A DNA stretch of 64,000 bases from Oreocharis arfaki (GCA_013398015.1 VZRR01013406.1:502542-566541), one strand, 5' to 3'; positions 37,910 through 50,588 are shown, counted from the stretch's first letter. Numbers and translations: made by a program. The notes: generated by a model not told the origin, from the sequence alone.

Positions 37910-38200
37910 ATCATAGAACCATAGAACACTTTGTATTGGAAGGAACCTTTAAAGGTCATCCAATCCCCATACAATGAGCAAGGACATCTTCAACTAAATC
38001 AGGCTTCTCAGAACCTCAGCTACTTTAATCTTGAATATTTCCAGGGATGGGAAACCCACAGCTCCTTTGGGCAACCTCTTCCAGTGTTTCAACACCATCA
38101 TGATAAAAAATTTCATGTGCATTCATATTTATTTGCTATAATTAAGAGACAAATGCCTTTATGCTTTGAAAAACTAGAAGACCTATTCTCCCTTTAACTG
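37910..38200 (-). mobile_element. CR1 LINE 3' UTR fragment
   Basis: Read on the minus strand this is the last ~290 bases of a CR1. On the plus strand it begins with the tail complement TCATAGAACCATAGAAC, then 'ttggaaggaacctttaaagg', 'catccaatccccatacaatg', 'ttccagggatgggaaaccca' and 'gggcaacctcttccagtgtt'. The 5' part beyond about 38110 is strongly diverged. This copy belongs to a different UTR subfamily from the one at 562-1099 and is much closer to that at 28855-29822. The plus-strand 88-codon frame over it is a shadow. Confidence 0.9.
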
Positions 38201-40949
38201 CACAGTGCAACCTTACTGTGGTGTATCCTGCATTTTTTTCTAGAGTTCTTCCCCAACCTTCTCTATCTTTGCTAAAGAGAAGCAATGAATAAAATTACTA
38301 ACCAAGAAAAGCAGATAATACCAGCAATTCTGTATAGCAACATAAATTGTCAAAAACCTCACCACTTCAGCACCAAAATGCTGCAATTGATTATGTTTTA
38401 AAATAGTTACAGCTTTTTTGACACTATAAATCAGATTAGTTCATGATACTTTGCAGACTTATCAGGTGCACACGGAGACATAAGATGAGCTTTTCCCAGT
38501 TTTTTCTAGATTCCAGCAACTTATGCTTTTGAGATGTAGTTTTCTTGATTCCCATCACAACAAAAGTATTCTGTCATTAGCAAGATACCTGTCTGACCTT
38601 CAGAGCCCTGTCTGCAGTTTCTTCCTATCCTCTTGTTGGTCTATTCAGCCTGCAGTGTCTTGGGACAATGACAAGCTACATATTTCTCAAGCAAAAAATA
38701 GCAAAATAATGTGCTAATCTCAGTTGGAATATAAATACAATTGTAACACAACTAAAAAAAACAATAAACCCCAACCAATTATACAGACCATATTAAAGGC
38801 TATAAAACTGGGCAAACTCTGGCTTGTCCTTATCTTCAGTGGCAGATTATTCTATATAGCAATCTCCATAATGTCTGCTTTGTCAGAGGCTCTCATATGC
38901 AGTCCACTGGATTTATACCTTTTAACTTTCCGAAGAGAACCTATTAAAGCAACCAATATGGAAAAAACAGGATTAATCTTTACCACAATTCTTGCTTGCC
39001 ATCCTATAGTCCAAAAGAAAACATTATGCTGTTTCACGATAATAAATTTTCCTTTAAAATCCTTCTTTATAAATCCATGACATGATAAGTTCTCCAAAGT
39101 GATTGAATCTTGGCGCATGAGCTGCAGGAATGGAAATACATGAGAATCCAGACACAAGTAACACAACATTTTTTTTTTCATTTTTATTTGTTAGAGCAAA
39201 CAAGAGAGAAACAAGTATTTAAACATTTTTAACTTACCTTAAATTGAACTTCCAGTTCCTTCAAAGGGACAAGGTATGCATAACAAAAATAAAGTCTACC
39301 TGAAGATGTGTAAAAACAAAAGATTTGGATTCTCTTGAGTGTCTTAATATTGCTTTAAAATACCATAGAATAAAATCAAATTATGTTTTGTTGTAGCACT
39401 GGTCAAATGAGAATTTAGAAACAAACAAAAAAAAAGCATGTAATTTTTTTTTTACTTAACACAGTTAATTGCAGCTTTCTCCGATAATACGTTTTCCTAA
39501 ATTGCCTTAACCACTGTTTATTTCATGGATCAAGCAGGATAGCAATGCTATTTTTTTTTTCACAGACAATTATGCTATTGTTTTCAAACCATATGTATGT
39601 TGTCTTACCCGTCTTTTTTAATTTTTTCTAGATGCCTCATTATATATCATTACTTCTGTTATTTACTTCAATTTTATTCTTAGAAGGAAATTTAGGTCAC
39701 CTAAGTTTTGCTAATCAAATGTCCAATCTTACTAACTTTCCCAGTATAATTAGCCAGGAAAAGTCACTTCCAAGGAGCATTTCATCCCCTGCCAAGATGG
39801 GAATCTTCCTCAAGTTTTAATTTGCTCCACTACTTGTGACACTGTGGCTTTGGCTCCCTCACTTCAGGTAATTCACATTAGCACAGCTGCAGTCTTGCCA
39901 TCACTTCTGCCACTTGCCCCTACCTCCTCCGTCCAGCAAACAAACAGGTTTGAGGAAACAGATCAGCAGAGACCAAACCACAAGGCACAGCTGTGGGGGT
40001 GGAATATGGCTGCCTGAGTTCTGCCTAGCTTTTAAAGCACTGATTTTTATTCGTAAATTAACTCCAGGTCTTGAAAATCTCTCCAGGCCAGGTCTTGAAA
40101 GAACCCCATCTCTTCAGATCTTCAGAAGTAATTCTACGCTGGTAAGCATTCTTTTGCCAATTTTTTTGAGTGTTCATTTTCTAGAAAACTGTGATATAGC
40201 ATCCTGTTGGCCTCCCAAGAGTGGGTAACTCCACTTTAATCTGCTCCTGATACTTGTTTTGTGCCTCTAGAACAGAAAACACATCCAAACTGTTAGTATT
40301 AATCATCTGCTAAAGTAGAATACCTTCCTAACTGCTTGTAAAAATAATGGTGCTCACACATTGTTTCAGCATGCAATTTTTAGCATGAATTGTAGCAAGT
40401 TATTTTATTGATATTTATAGACAAATAAGACTATCAGAGGAGTCCAACATTCTACCTTGTTATGCATTGAGATGTCACTATTAATGTTGCAAAATATCTG
40501 TTGCTCTATCGATTCTAAGACTCTTTTAGCTTCAGAGTAATATTTTTTGAGGTATTTCCGCAGATTCGAGAACAAAGTAGCAGATATGCACACTTAATTT
40601 TCAATGGAACGAAATTATCTACAAAATGAGCAAGCCTTTACAGTTTCTGTCTCTCCGGAGGCTTGTAATCATAGATAAGATTACTAACATCAGTAGGCAT
40701 TAATTTCAAGTGAAGAAAGGTGTTTTCTCTTTTGGTGATGAAGTCAAGGTAGTCTGGTTTGCAAGACTAACAGCACTAGCAGAGCAAGTAACAGTCCTAA
40801 AAAGAAGGAAAATTTGTCTACAAATAAACCCACACATAATAGCCCTTCATGTCCCCCAATTTCCCACAATACTCTTACCAGTCAATAAACAGATCTTGAT
40901 TCCAAAATATAGAGATTCAAGAAGAACGTGAGAACATTGCCTGAACTGA
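38201..40949. other. Gene-free AT-rich sequence
   Basis: No gene was recognised. Two overlapping frames on opposite strands at 38724-39181 (118 and 109 codons) have no domain signature. A CCAGGTCTTGAAA box is doubled near 40064-40100. Confidence 0.55.
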
Positions 40950-41583
40950 TGTTGACTGCTGCAAGATGTGCAGCAATGAATGCTCACAGCTGTGACCCAG
41001 ATGTGCTAGCTTTGGCGGGCATACAGCTAATTTTCTTCACAGTGCCTAGAATGGAGCTGTATTTTGGATTTTTGCTGAACAAAATGGTGATGATATAGAG
41101 ATGTTTTTCCTGTTGCTGAGGAGGGCTTACACAGAGCCAAGCTATTTCCCACTTTTTGTATTGTCACACTAGTGAGGAGACTGGGGGTGCATGGGAAGTT
41201 GAGAGGAGACACAGCTGGGTCAGATGACCCCAAAGGGATATTCCAAACCATATGACATCATGCTCAGTATGTGAAGTGGGGAGAAGAAGGAGAGAGGGGG
41301 TTGTTTGGAGTGACGGAATTTGTCTCCCCAAGACATTGCTACATGTGATGGGGCCCTGCTTTCCCAGAGTTGGCTGAACACCTGGCTGCCCATGGGAAGT
41401 TCTGAGTGAATTGCTTGCTTTTCTCTGCTTGTGTGCACAGCTTGTGCTTTCTCTATTAAACTTTGTCCCAGCCCACGAGTTTTCTAGCTCTTACCCTTGT
41501 GATTCTCTCCCCAGTCCCACCTTTGGGGGAGTGAGAGGGCAGCTGTGCGAGACTTGACTGCTTGATGGGGTTAGACCATGACC
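40950..41583 (+). mobile_element. ERVL-type endogenous retrovirus 5' LTR
   Basis: I recognise this as an LTR family widespread in neoavian birds. In order it shows 'gctagctttggcgggcatac' in early U3; CACTAGTGAGGAGACTGGGG; a CRE/AP-1-like TGACATCA at 41253-41260; a purine block GGGGAGAAGAAGGAGAGAGG; the ATTAAA poly(A) signal at 41455-41460; and a U5 with CAGCCCACGAGTTTTCT, GATTCTCTCCCCAG and TTTGGGGGAGTGAGAGGGC. It ends GGTTAGACCATGACC, where the family normally ends in CCACGACA. CpG sites have mostly decayed to TpG or CpA, so the insertion is old. The start at TGTTGACT (40950) is the nearest plausible TG and is less sure than the 3' end. Upstream flank and downstream sequence show no target duplication, as expected if the 3' LTR is missing. 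Confidence 0.85.
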
Positions 41584-41665
41584 GTCCTTTTTGGCACCCA
41601 GTGCAGGGGCACAAAGTATTCAAGATAGTAACAGATTTGTAGTCTAACTTTCTCTCTAAGACTTA
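41584..41665 (+). mobile_element. ERVL leader remnant with primer-binding-site-like sequence
   Basis: Nine bases after the LTR end lies TGGCACCCAGTGCAGGGGC (41592-41610). It resembles a lysine-tRNA-type primer-binding site, TGGCGCCCAACGTGGGGC, with CpG decay and small changes. The following bases (ACAAAGTATTCAAGATAG) look like the untranslated leader. No gag, pol or env follows; within about 100 bases the sequence becomes ordinary AT-rich DNA, so the provirus is truncated or deleted here. Confidence 0.65.
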
Positions 41666-43669
41666 ACTAGGGTATCTTTGTTGCTACATTCTTAAATTTG
41701 TCTTTTCTGCCACCCATGCATGACTGACCTACATGACTCAGTGTCATGTCAGAAGCATATTTTGTCAACTAATAACCTGAAGTCCCTTCTTCAATTCTAT
41801 ACTGTGAAAATTAAACCATTAGGACATTCATTGTGCATCTGCATTTGTGAATATGCAGATGTTGGCTAATATGTAAAAATTACATTCTCAAGTTTGAATT
41901 AGTGATCTTACACCAGCTTTTACCATCCTTAAGGAATGCTCATAAAATATTATTTTTTACATATGGTACAGTTAGATTAACAATTTAACCTCATATTATT
42001 GAAAAAAACGACATTTGGGTAATGCCATTTTCCTTCTTTTCTGAGAATGAGAAAAGTACGTAGAAAATGAAATTATTTGAAAAACCCTTACAAAGAAGTA
42101 CATGGGACAGAATTTTTCTATCACTCCTCCTTGTTATGCGTTACTTTGTCTACATCATTCATAATTGTTTAAATGGTAAATGGAATTAACAGCGAGTTCA
42201 GATATGTGTTAAGTAGTCTGAGAACCTTTCTTCTTCTGGTTAGTTTGTCTCATATGGAACCTTTGTAAAGATGAGCAAATACTAGTATCTTGCTTTCCTA
42301 ATGGGTAACAGAGATAAATGAAACTCAGAAATGTTGGAGCTTAATGTCATATTCTATATGCAAACCCTTCCTAAAGAAGCTGCAGATGAAATTGCCATAA
42401 GAAACTAAACCTACCCAAGAGCAGGTGGAGTACTATTGAAGCATATCTCTTATGCAGGATGTGGAAAATATGCAATTATGCTACAATCTCTCCTCACTTA
42501 AGGGTTTTTCGTCAATAAACTTACACATCTTGGTATCTATCCAGAAAGAATCCCAAATAACCCTTCTATAAGAAGATGCTTTTATATACTGCCACAGATG
42601 GGAGAGCATGTTCTCCACAGTCAAAACACCTCCTACAATCATCTTTATCTTGTGAATATAAAAATGGTAGAAGATGAATGTAGGCTCTAAGAAAGATAGC
42701 AGCATGAAGAAAATTATCAAATCAGATGCTTATTTTTTGTCATATGTTTATGAATAGGAGAAGTGTGAAAGAAGCAGCTGTAAGTAAAAAGTAAAAATAA
42801 AAAGAAGGGAAGATATTTAAAACATTTTAGTTCACATTTATTAAAGAAAAATCTAGTAAAACCTACAGAAAGCTGAAGGTCTATTTTGAACCATATTTCT
42901 TTATAAGTATTCTGATAGCAAGGTCTTGTTTTATTTTAATCCACCCTATAAATGCTGTTGTGTTAGCTACTTGTGGCTCGGCTTTCCAGGTTGGACACAC
43001 ACATTTACAAATTTCTGGTGTGTGCAGATACATCTTGCAAATGTTTCAGTGAGTGGTATTTCAAGGATTAGGTGTGCTGTCAGCTTTTTGTGCCCAGGTC
43101 AGGGTGTCTGGCCTAAAGACATTTGAATATTAACTGAAAAATGACATTTTCATAACTGAAACACAGTTAAAAGGAAAATGAAAAAAAAGGGTGTCTTTTC
43201 TGGAAAGGGGTGAGAATGATGTCAGATGAAATTAAAAATCCACTAAAAAGTTCAGAACAACTATGGGTTGGTCTTGTAACCATTAAAAAAGGGTGCAAAG
43301 CAGCGGTTAAGAGTCCCCAGGAACAGAATGCTATAAATCCTTATTTATTTGAGAACTAATTGTTCAAAGAGATTCAAGCAGAAACTGTAATAAAGTTAAG
43401 CAATAAGTTGGTGATAGCTGGTAGTATGAAAATATAACTTAGAGTTACCTTAGATGATTATAATACTAAAAAACCACAACCTCAGGGAAATTTGTACTGG
43501 ACCAAGGTCAGCATTAGGAATTTTGTCATAGGCATGAGTGATCAAGCAGAGGTGTCCAATCACCTGTGTTTGTGAAGGAAGCCTGCTTTAAGGACAACTG
43601 GAATTTAATGTTGGGGGCTAGACTGAACTGCAGCAGTAGATGTGGCAGTAACTGTAGTGCCTCAGGAAA

Positions 43670-44060
43670 CCAATTGTGTTTTTGAAAGACACTTTCTTTT
43701 CTCACTCACCATTTTCATATTTCTCGCAGGGGATGAGGCAAAGTGAAAGAGATACGAGCACCAGTCTAACATTCCTGACTGAGCAGTCAGGTGATGTTCC
43801 CAGCCCCTTCTACTTGAATGCTCAAATAACCTGCTTCCTTTGTCTTTTAGACTGCCTAGGGAGCTGTTCTCTACATCTTCCATCCACAGCAGAAAATCTC
43901 TTTATTCCTCCCAAAGCTTTCCCAGTTTGTTTACCACATGCCTCTGAGTTTCAGGGCTTTTTCTACTTTGACTCTCCTAACCATACTAAAGTTACTATTT
44001 CCTTTCCCTTCAATTCTCTCACCTACTCCTTTTTGCCCATTTCCATGTTCCCTAGAACAG
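43670..44060 (+). other. Pyrimidine-rich tract with a 131-codon frame
   Basis: T and C dominate the plus strand, giving many Phe, Leu, Ser and Pro codons and few stops. The translation has no recognisable domain. I read the open frame as a consequence of strand asymmetry. Confidence 0.3.
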
Positions 44061-47000
44061 ACTCTCTGTAACAGCCAAAGCTGCTGAGATGTCCTTGCTT
44101 GTTCTGCCTCAGCCACCTTCATTACTGGCAGAGCCCATGCCATTACACCTCCATCAGCAGGTACCTATTTTTTCCTGGGCACCACAGCTGCTGCACCCCA
44201 ATCTTCTTCTGAATTTGAACCTTGGACACATGCTCTGAAAGGCATGGCAGAAATTTCAGACTGTGGAAACAACCTCCTCAGGTGACATTCTGAGGGCAGA
44301 AAGAATGACACACACAGAAAAAAAGAGGGTGCTTTCTGACCTGCCCTCCTTCCTGCTTTATCAGTTAATTGAAGTGCTATAGATATCACTTTGTAGCAGC
44401 TTCAGGTCCCTCTTGACTCCAAGTAGACATATTGGCTATCAGTCTTTGCACCTTACTCTTTCCTGCCACTGTTTGGCCACTGCTAAGAAAATAAAAAATA
44501 GCAGCTAGACATTTACTGCTTCTATCCCATTTTCTCCTCCTTGTAGAAGGCCATGCAAGGAGATCACTGAAAATTTACTCTCTTCTAGGATACAGACTCT
44601 GAACCACAGTCTGGCCTGGTACACTTACTATTGGAGCATTTCACAAAGGATTTACAACAATACACTTTAATTAATCACTCTCCAGAGTTTCAGCTGGAAT
44701 TAATACTACACAAAGCTACATTTAGAATTATTTTTAAATCGAGTGTGCCAATGTACCATTTTCCCCTCACTCACTCAGTCTTTGAATTTGGCAATAAAGC
44801 TGGATGAATTTTTGCCAAGGTGATTCATTTTACTCAGACCTCTAATTATATTTGGACAATTAAGGAGAGAGATGGGGGCAGTTCAACAAGTCAAGAGGAT
44901 TTTATAAATAAAAATTTGTCTAGTATAATGGAAAACATTAGCTACCAAGTAAAATGATATAAATAGAGAGCTAATGTTTGCTGAAGAAAAATAAAAACAA
45001 AAACTGACCTTTCTGCAATTATGTAGATTGATTTGCTGGATGACAAAAATGCAGAATCTGGAATGAAACAGGAATGGGATTTCAGAGTCATAAAATCCGA
45101 GCATAGTATATTCACAAGTAAATTCCGCTATTCCAAGACAACACCTTGAGCCCAATACATACAGAGAGACCACACTGGCCTTTAACTTCAGCTATTTCCC
45201 ATTATTCTATTTTGCCTGGGTTCCAGTTACATAGTTCACTAGGCTGCATTTGATAAGGGTGATCAAGGACCTTTGATAACCATCATTAGTTGGTTTAAGT
45301 CAACAGTGAACTCTAATTTAAGCTCTATTTATATTTATCTTTTCTCTTTATTCTACTAACAAATTATCTGTGTTGTGAAAACATTGAGTTTTTTACTGTA
45401 TCAAATTTTATCTCTGTTAAGAATTAATATATAGTCCCCATTGCAAGAAATCAGAACAGAATGCTGTACAGACTGAGCCATACATTCTTTAAGTAAGAAA
45501 AACAGTACTGAAAATCAGCAGGTGTTGAGATTTACAGAGGGTGCACAATTTTATATTTGTCCTTTAAAAGATGAAACATGAATAATCACCACTTAGTTTT
45601 CTTTCAAGCACTTACTCCAAAAAAGCAATGCTAGAATAACAATTCACTTCCTTAACTTTATTGATACTGCACCACAAATCAAGTGTAACATTGTCAAAAT
45701 GACCTGAGAAAACATTTTATATTTGTTTTTCTGATGTTGTGAGTGATGATTCTCCATATTTTGCCTGAACCATTCATTTCCACCAGAAGACATTTGAAGG
45801 CAAATCTAATCATTTTCTGAGTCATATTTAAAATAACTGTGAGACTGATTTTCCATTGTCCTGAAGAGTGTAGTCATTTCAATGGTGCAGAATGGTCCCA
45901 CTTCAGCAATCTACTTAAAGTACATGCCTGACTAAGTGTGTGAATCGTCCCATTGATTTCAAAGGGAATATTTATATCTTTAATGAGAGGCGCACTTGGA
46001 AAAGACAGACTGAATCAGAGCTGGAGCAGGACTCAATCTCTCTCCAGCTTGCATACTGGCACTTCACACCATGCACCCACCTATTTGAAACACCTGCCTA
46101 GGCTGAGTGAAAGGGTCACCAGGCTGCTGGATCCAGGTCCCAAACACAATACCCCAATCTACAATGGGCTGCCAGACAGATGCAGTGCTCTCTTACACAG
46201 AGAAACACCATTACTCTAGCTGGTGGTGTGTATGCTAACTCAGCCCTATACAACACCATTGTATAAAACCTCTAAATGCACAAAATTGTGCAAAACCAGT
46301 CAGCTAAATAAATACCAAAGTGAAAGAACAATTGCAGTATTTTACATGTATATTTTATATAATGTGCACAAGAATTATTAATAAGATGTAGGAACAGCTC
46401 AAGTATGACTAATCTTAGATTGTATCTTTGGAACACCGTTTCCATGTTCAGAGCAGGATTATTCCATTTCTGGAATCAAGGCTCCTGGGGATGCTAAAGC
46501 TAACCAGAATTATGTACCTTAAACAGACTGAATTGTATATCAGATCATTTTGCATTTCAAATTTGTGTGTAATCAGCTGTGTTCACTAGATTTAGATGCT
46601 AGTAATTCTTACACGATATACACAAAGAGCAAAGACAAATAAGGGGTTGGTAGATGAAGTACGTTTAAAGATATTCTAATAACTGAATCTCTAATAAGCC
46701 ATGCTGATAGCATTATACAGTTTTATTTGCTCCATAGTTTAGTTACACTTATTTTAGTTTCTTCTTATAGGTGCTTTAATTTCATTTCCTATTAAGCAGG
46801 ACATTGATGGAAAGAGCTGTTTAAACAAAACTGTATTAAATTTCTGAAGTTGTTTTTTTTTTTAAATTAACTTTTAAGTACTCTTCTTGTAAGCATTTTA
46901 GAATTCTAGGTACACAAATGATTTCTGAAATAGGAGGTCTGTTTACCTCACCACATTACGAAGTTGCATTAGTGTACACAGATCTAACAAATAGCTTTGA

Positions 47001-47789
47001 CATTCTCAGCTCTTTTAATATTACTCTCCACGAGCTCATCTCTGTTTCATCACTTTTTCCACCACGCAAAGACATTTTGCTGCTTTTATGTCATGACCTC
47101 AGCCCCTCAGAACGGAAAACAGGGAGCCATAGGTTGTCTGTGTATTGTCTAGGGAAGGATCTCTGCTTCCATCTATTGGTGAACTGCTGGAAAAGAGGAA
47201 GAAGGCCTTACTCATTTCCCTACTTCCTCTATTCTCAGTTGGGAGTTTTCTGCACGGAAGTCCCCCGGGCCCGTATTTACTCTTCTGCCCACACCTGTGC
47301 CATAGAAAAATGAAGTGAACATGAAGTGAGACCCTCTGGATGAACTGGTAGTGTTCTCCAGCTGCTATGTCCTAGATCTATCAACCTTACTGCCAGGCAG
47401 GAAAAATCAACCAAAGAACATGCTCCATGGCAAAGTCCAGTCACCAGTATTGCTGAGGGACACCAGGCAGTGTCCCTGGGACCAAAATCACAACTAAAGG
47501 CAACATCACAGCAAGTTACCACACAGAGACAACAGTACCACTTACATTATGCCTCTGAATGTAGCAGTCTGCTGGGAGACAGACAGAAAGCAATGCTCCA
47601 CACAGACCTACTGCAAGCAAAGTAACCAAAGATATTTAATATTCGCAATCTTTTAAATGGGAGCACAAATCCGTGTGTTGAATTCAAGAACTGCTGGAAA
47701 TTTGATCCTCGCCCTTCTTGTTCAAACCTTATACCAACATAGTATTGGCACATGTGAAATCAGAAGATCAATACTATTTTTTTCTTAGT

Positions 47790-48240
47790 AGTACAGATAA
47801 TCACTTCACTACATTGCCTTTTCTCCTGTAGACTTTTTCCTTGTATATATTATTGTCTCTTAACGTCTACCTTCTTAATATTTGTCTATTAATTTTCTTA
47901 AATATCTTCTGTTTTCTATGTATTTTCTCCATACTCAGCTTTATTTGTTCCACTTCAATTGCTATTATCTCCACCAGTATTTCCTTCAATAATGTAACTA
48001 GCTGCCTATCACTTTATTTTCTCTCATCAACCCACTGCTGGGTATCTTTTGTTTTCTTCTTCTTGGCATTAGTTATCTGCTGTTTCAAGAGTGTCCCTCC
48101 ACACCTTTTCTCCTTTGAATTCCTCCCAGTATATCTTCACTTGTTGGGTCACCATGTTTACTTCAAACTGTCACCCACAAGGGCAGTAGAAATCTTTCTA
48201 TTGCCAGTGAAAGGACTCTCTCAGAAGTCTTCATGTGGTA
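47790..48240 (+). other. Pyrimidine-rich tract with a hydrophobic 144-codon frame
   Basis: The plus strand is strongly enriched in T and C for about 450 bases. The frame at 47841-48275 is therefore rich in Phe, Leu, Ile, Ser and Cys and looks like several membrane segments, but such translations arise automatically from T-rich DNA. No family is recognisable. Confidence 0.3.
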
Positions 48241-48398
48241 TATGGATCTGTATTCAAGCTAGTACTACACACTAAATTAGACAGAACATTCCTACCATCT
48301 GTTCAGAGTAGCTGTAAAGAGTTGCACAGATGCCAGATTGACTGCACAGCAACAAATTTTGTTGGTCTTGGTAACCCCAGAGATTATACTACACAGTG

Positions 48399-48413
48399 AG
48401 CACCATCTACTGG
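48399..48413 (-). promoter_or_regulatory. CTCF-like motif
   Basis: The minus strand reads CCAGTAGATGGTGCT. It fits the vertebrate CTCF core pattern CCASYAGRKGGCRSY at 14 of 15 positions (T for C at position 12). A 15-base degenerate match of this quality also occurs by chance in 64 kb, so occupancy is unproven. Confidence 0.25.
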
Positions 48414-50270
48414 CATCCAATTATTTATACATGTATGTAGGTATAAAGCATTTTTCTATTCTTGAACTGAGAAATATTTATTTTTTAAAAAAACATTTTT
48501 TTAGCAGATCTGTAATTAGTTTTCTGTTCAGATCACTGCATGGTAGTAGCTACAGTTCTGGGTGGAAGGGAAAAAAACCCTAGATGTTTAAAATACATTA
48601 TTTTAAATTAATGTAAACACACATGTAATTTAACACTCACAATTCATAGACAGATATACATACAAACACACACATATTAGTGGTAATCTTGGCTTTAAAT
48701 CATCTCCTCTTTACTTTTGTCCTAGGATGCCTACCTAAAGGAAAAAAAAAAACCTTAATCCCACAGTAATAACTGCAGATTTTGCAGCATGAATATATTT
48801 TATTGATATTCTGAAAATCTCTTAACTACAGAAAGACTCTGAAGAGAGAGAGATTTTGAAATACAGATTTAATTTGGACAAGTATTTGGTACATATACAT
48901 CAAAGGAAGAGCTGGACAGGAGTTTTCTAATCAGAATGATTTTGTAAGGAATGCACTTTTCACAGGCTCAGAATGTTCTGAAGGAAGCTTTGATTTTGTT
49001 CTAAGCCTTATACTTTCTGTGAGTAAAACCCAAGAATCTACTGTGAAAAAAGGAATCTATTGTATTTCTTTTTTTTTTTCTGATTCAAATAATATTATTT
49101 CATGCCATTCAGTTAGCATGGTTTAACATCAAACTGACTTCACCAGTTATACTTCATTACATAATAGGAGTAGTAGAATTTGAATTTGATGATGTTTGGG
49201 GTCCGTACATTCTCAGTTGCTATTGTTTCACTCTGCAGACAGTTTGTTTAATTTTTTTTTAAACAGTAGGAATGTACAAGAATTTTAGTCCAATTTAACT
49301 AATGGAAAAGTTAGAAAAGACTCTTATTTAGATCCTGTGCTTTCTAGAAATATTGAGTTTGCACAGAATAAAGACTTCCCTTTCAGTTTCTTGCATAAGG
49401 AAGGCTATCAGGACAATGTCCATACTATGCTAGTTAACTGAGCATGCCCAAGAACTTTCCTCAAGTACAAGCAGTGTGGAGTAGCTTGTTGGATTTATGG
49501 TATTCAAAAATTATGATCAAATTCTCTTATTCTCCACCACCGGGATTGCTGCAGAAAGCTAAACATTGGGAACAGCCCTTGGAGTGATATAAACCTCAAG
49601 CTGTGCCAAGAAACTGTTCAGGATTCACTAATTTATATTTCAGGAATAATAGAATAGTTTGATGCAATATACAATCATATTTCAATGCCTAGAAACGCTT
49701 GTTGATTGATCTACTAGCATAGACACAGCCTTAGAGGTTTAGAAAGTGAAACCAATCCTACTGACAGGCTGATTGAGATGTACATGCAACATGTACAAAG
49801 TTGCATGTTATGCCACGGGAAACCTGGAACCTCGTATAAGATGCACTAATTGTCTCATTTAAGGCACAAAGGGGAGACCTACAGGGTGGTTTGACCGTGC
49901 TAAGGAAAAATTGCATCTTTGTGCTTGACATCATTGACATATATATGCCAACCATGAAATTAATTCAGAGCAGTGATTTTGGACATCATAAATATGTATC
50001 ACAAAAGAAATACATTCAAGGAGATTCTCCTGATATTCACCACCAGTTAAACTGTGAGTTTCAATCTATTTCAGCATGTCATCTAATTTCAAGAGATAAT
50101 AATACATATCAAACCAATTCTGTTAAAATTCTGGTAGTAACACACTGGCTTTACTAATACCTTTTAAACACTTTTAAATGGGCAATAGCACTGAAACATA
50201 CCTAACCTTAAGCTGGACAAAAGAATTCTATGTATTTTAACATAATATCTGATGCATAACAGATGGGAAA

Positions 50271-50588
50271 TAAAATTGTCACCTATAAGCAAAGCTTTGC
50301 AAAGGAAAGGCCTTGTAGAATCATGGCTCCAGCCTGTTACTTAGGCTAAGTAGAAAAGGACTGCGGGAGAGTGACTCAGCTAGAATAGAGGAAGTGAGGC
50401 ATGCTGCGTGGATGCCTCGTGCCCCCACTATCGTGTATCATTCTTGGTTAAATTGGGTTTGTTGTGCCTTAAAACTATGTAAACTGATAATCGACTAACG
50501 GCACAAAAAGGCCAGGTTTTTGTCAATAAAGATTCCTCCTTTGCGCCTGCCTGGGAACTCCTTGCTTCTCCGAACCACTACATAAAAT
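50271..50588 (+). mobile_element. Solo LTR, ERVK/alpha-like, with 6-bp target duplication
   Basis: The LTR runs 50277-50582 (306 bp), starting TGTCACCTATAAGC and ending CCGAACCACTACA. It is flanked on both sides by the same hexamer TAAAAT (50271-50276 and 50583-50588). A TTAAAA TATA-like box is at 50469-50474 and AATAAA at 50525-50530, followed by a GC-richer U5, which fixes the plus orientation. Eight CpGs survive in 306 bases within CpG-poor DNA. No internal viral sequence remains, so it is the product of recombination between two LTRs. Six-base duplications are typical of class II avian retroviruses. The element could be a relative of the short alpharetrovirus-like LTRs; I cannot name the family. 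Confidence 0.78.

Larger units (their letters stand above)
41666..50270. other. Gene-free sequence with two pyrimidine-skewed tracts
   Basis: No gene or transposon was recognised. Pyrimidine-rich tracts at 43670-44060 and 47790-48170 produce long but uninformative plus-strand frames (131 and 144 codons). A CTCF-like motif is at 48399-48413. Segment 42.9-43.7 kb is slightly richer in GC without identifiable content. Confidence 0.55.

Noticed and set aside
37931..38197. 88-codon plus-strand protein
   Set aside because: It is an antisense reading of a CR1 3' UTR.
43676..44071. 131-codon plus-strand protein
   Set aside because: Same composition effect in a pyrimidine-rich tract; the residues are low in diversity and match no family.
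47841..48275. 144-codon multi-pass membrane protein
   Set aside because: The hydrophobic residues follow directly from T-rich composition; there is no domain and no start context.
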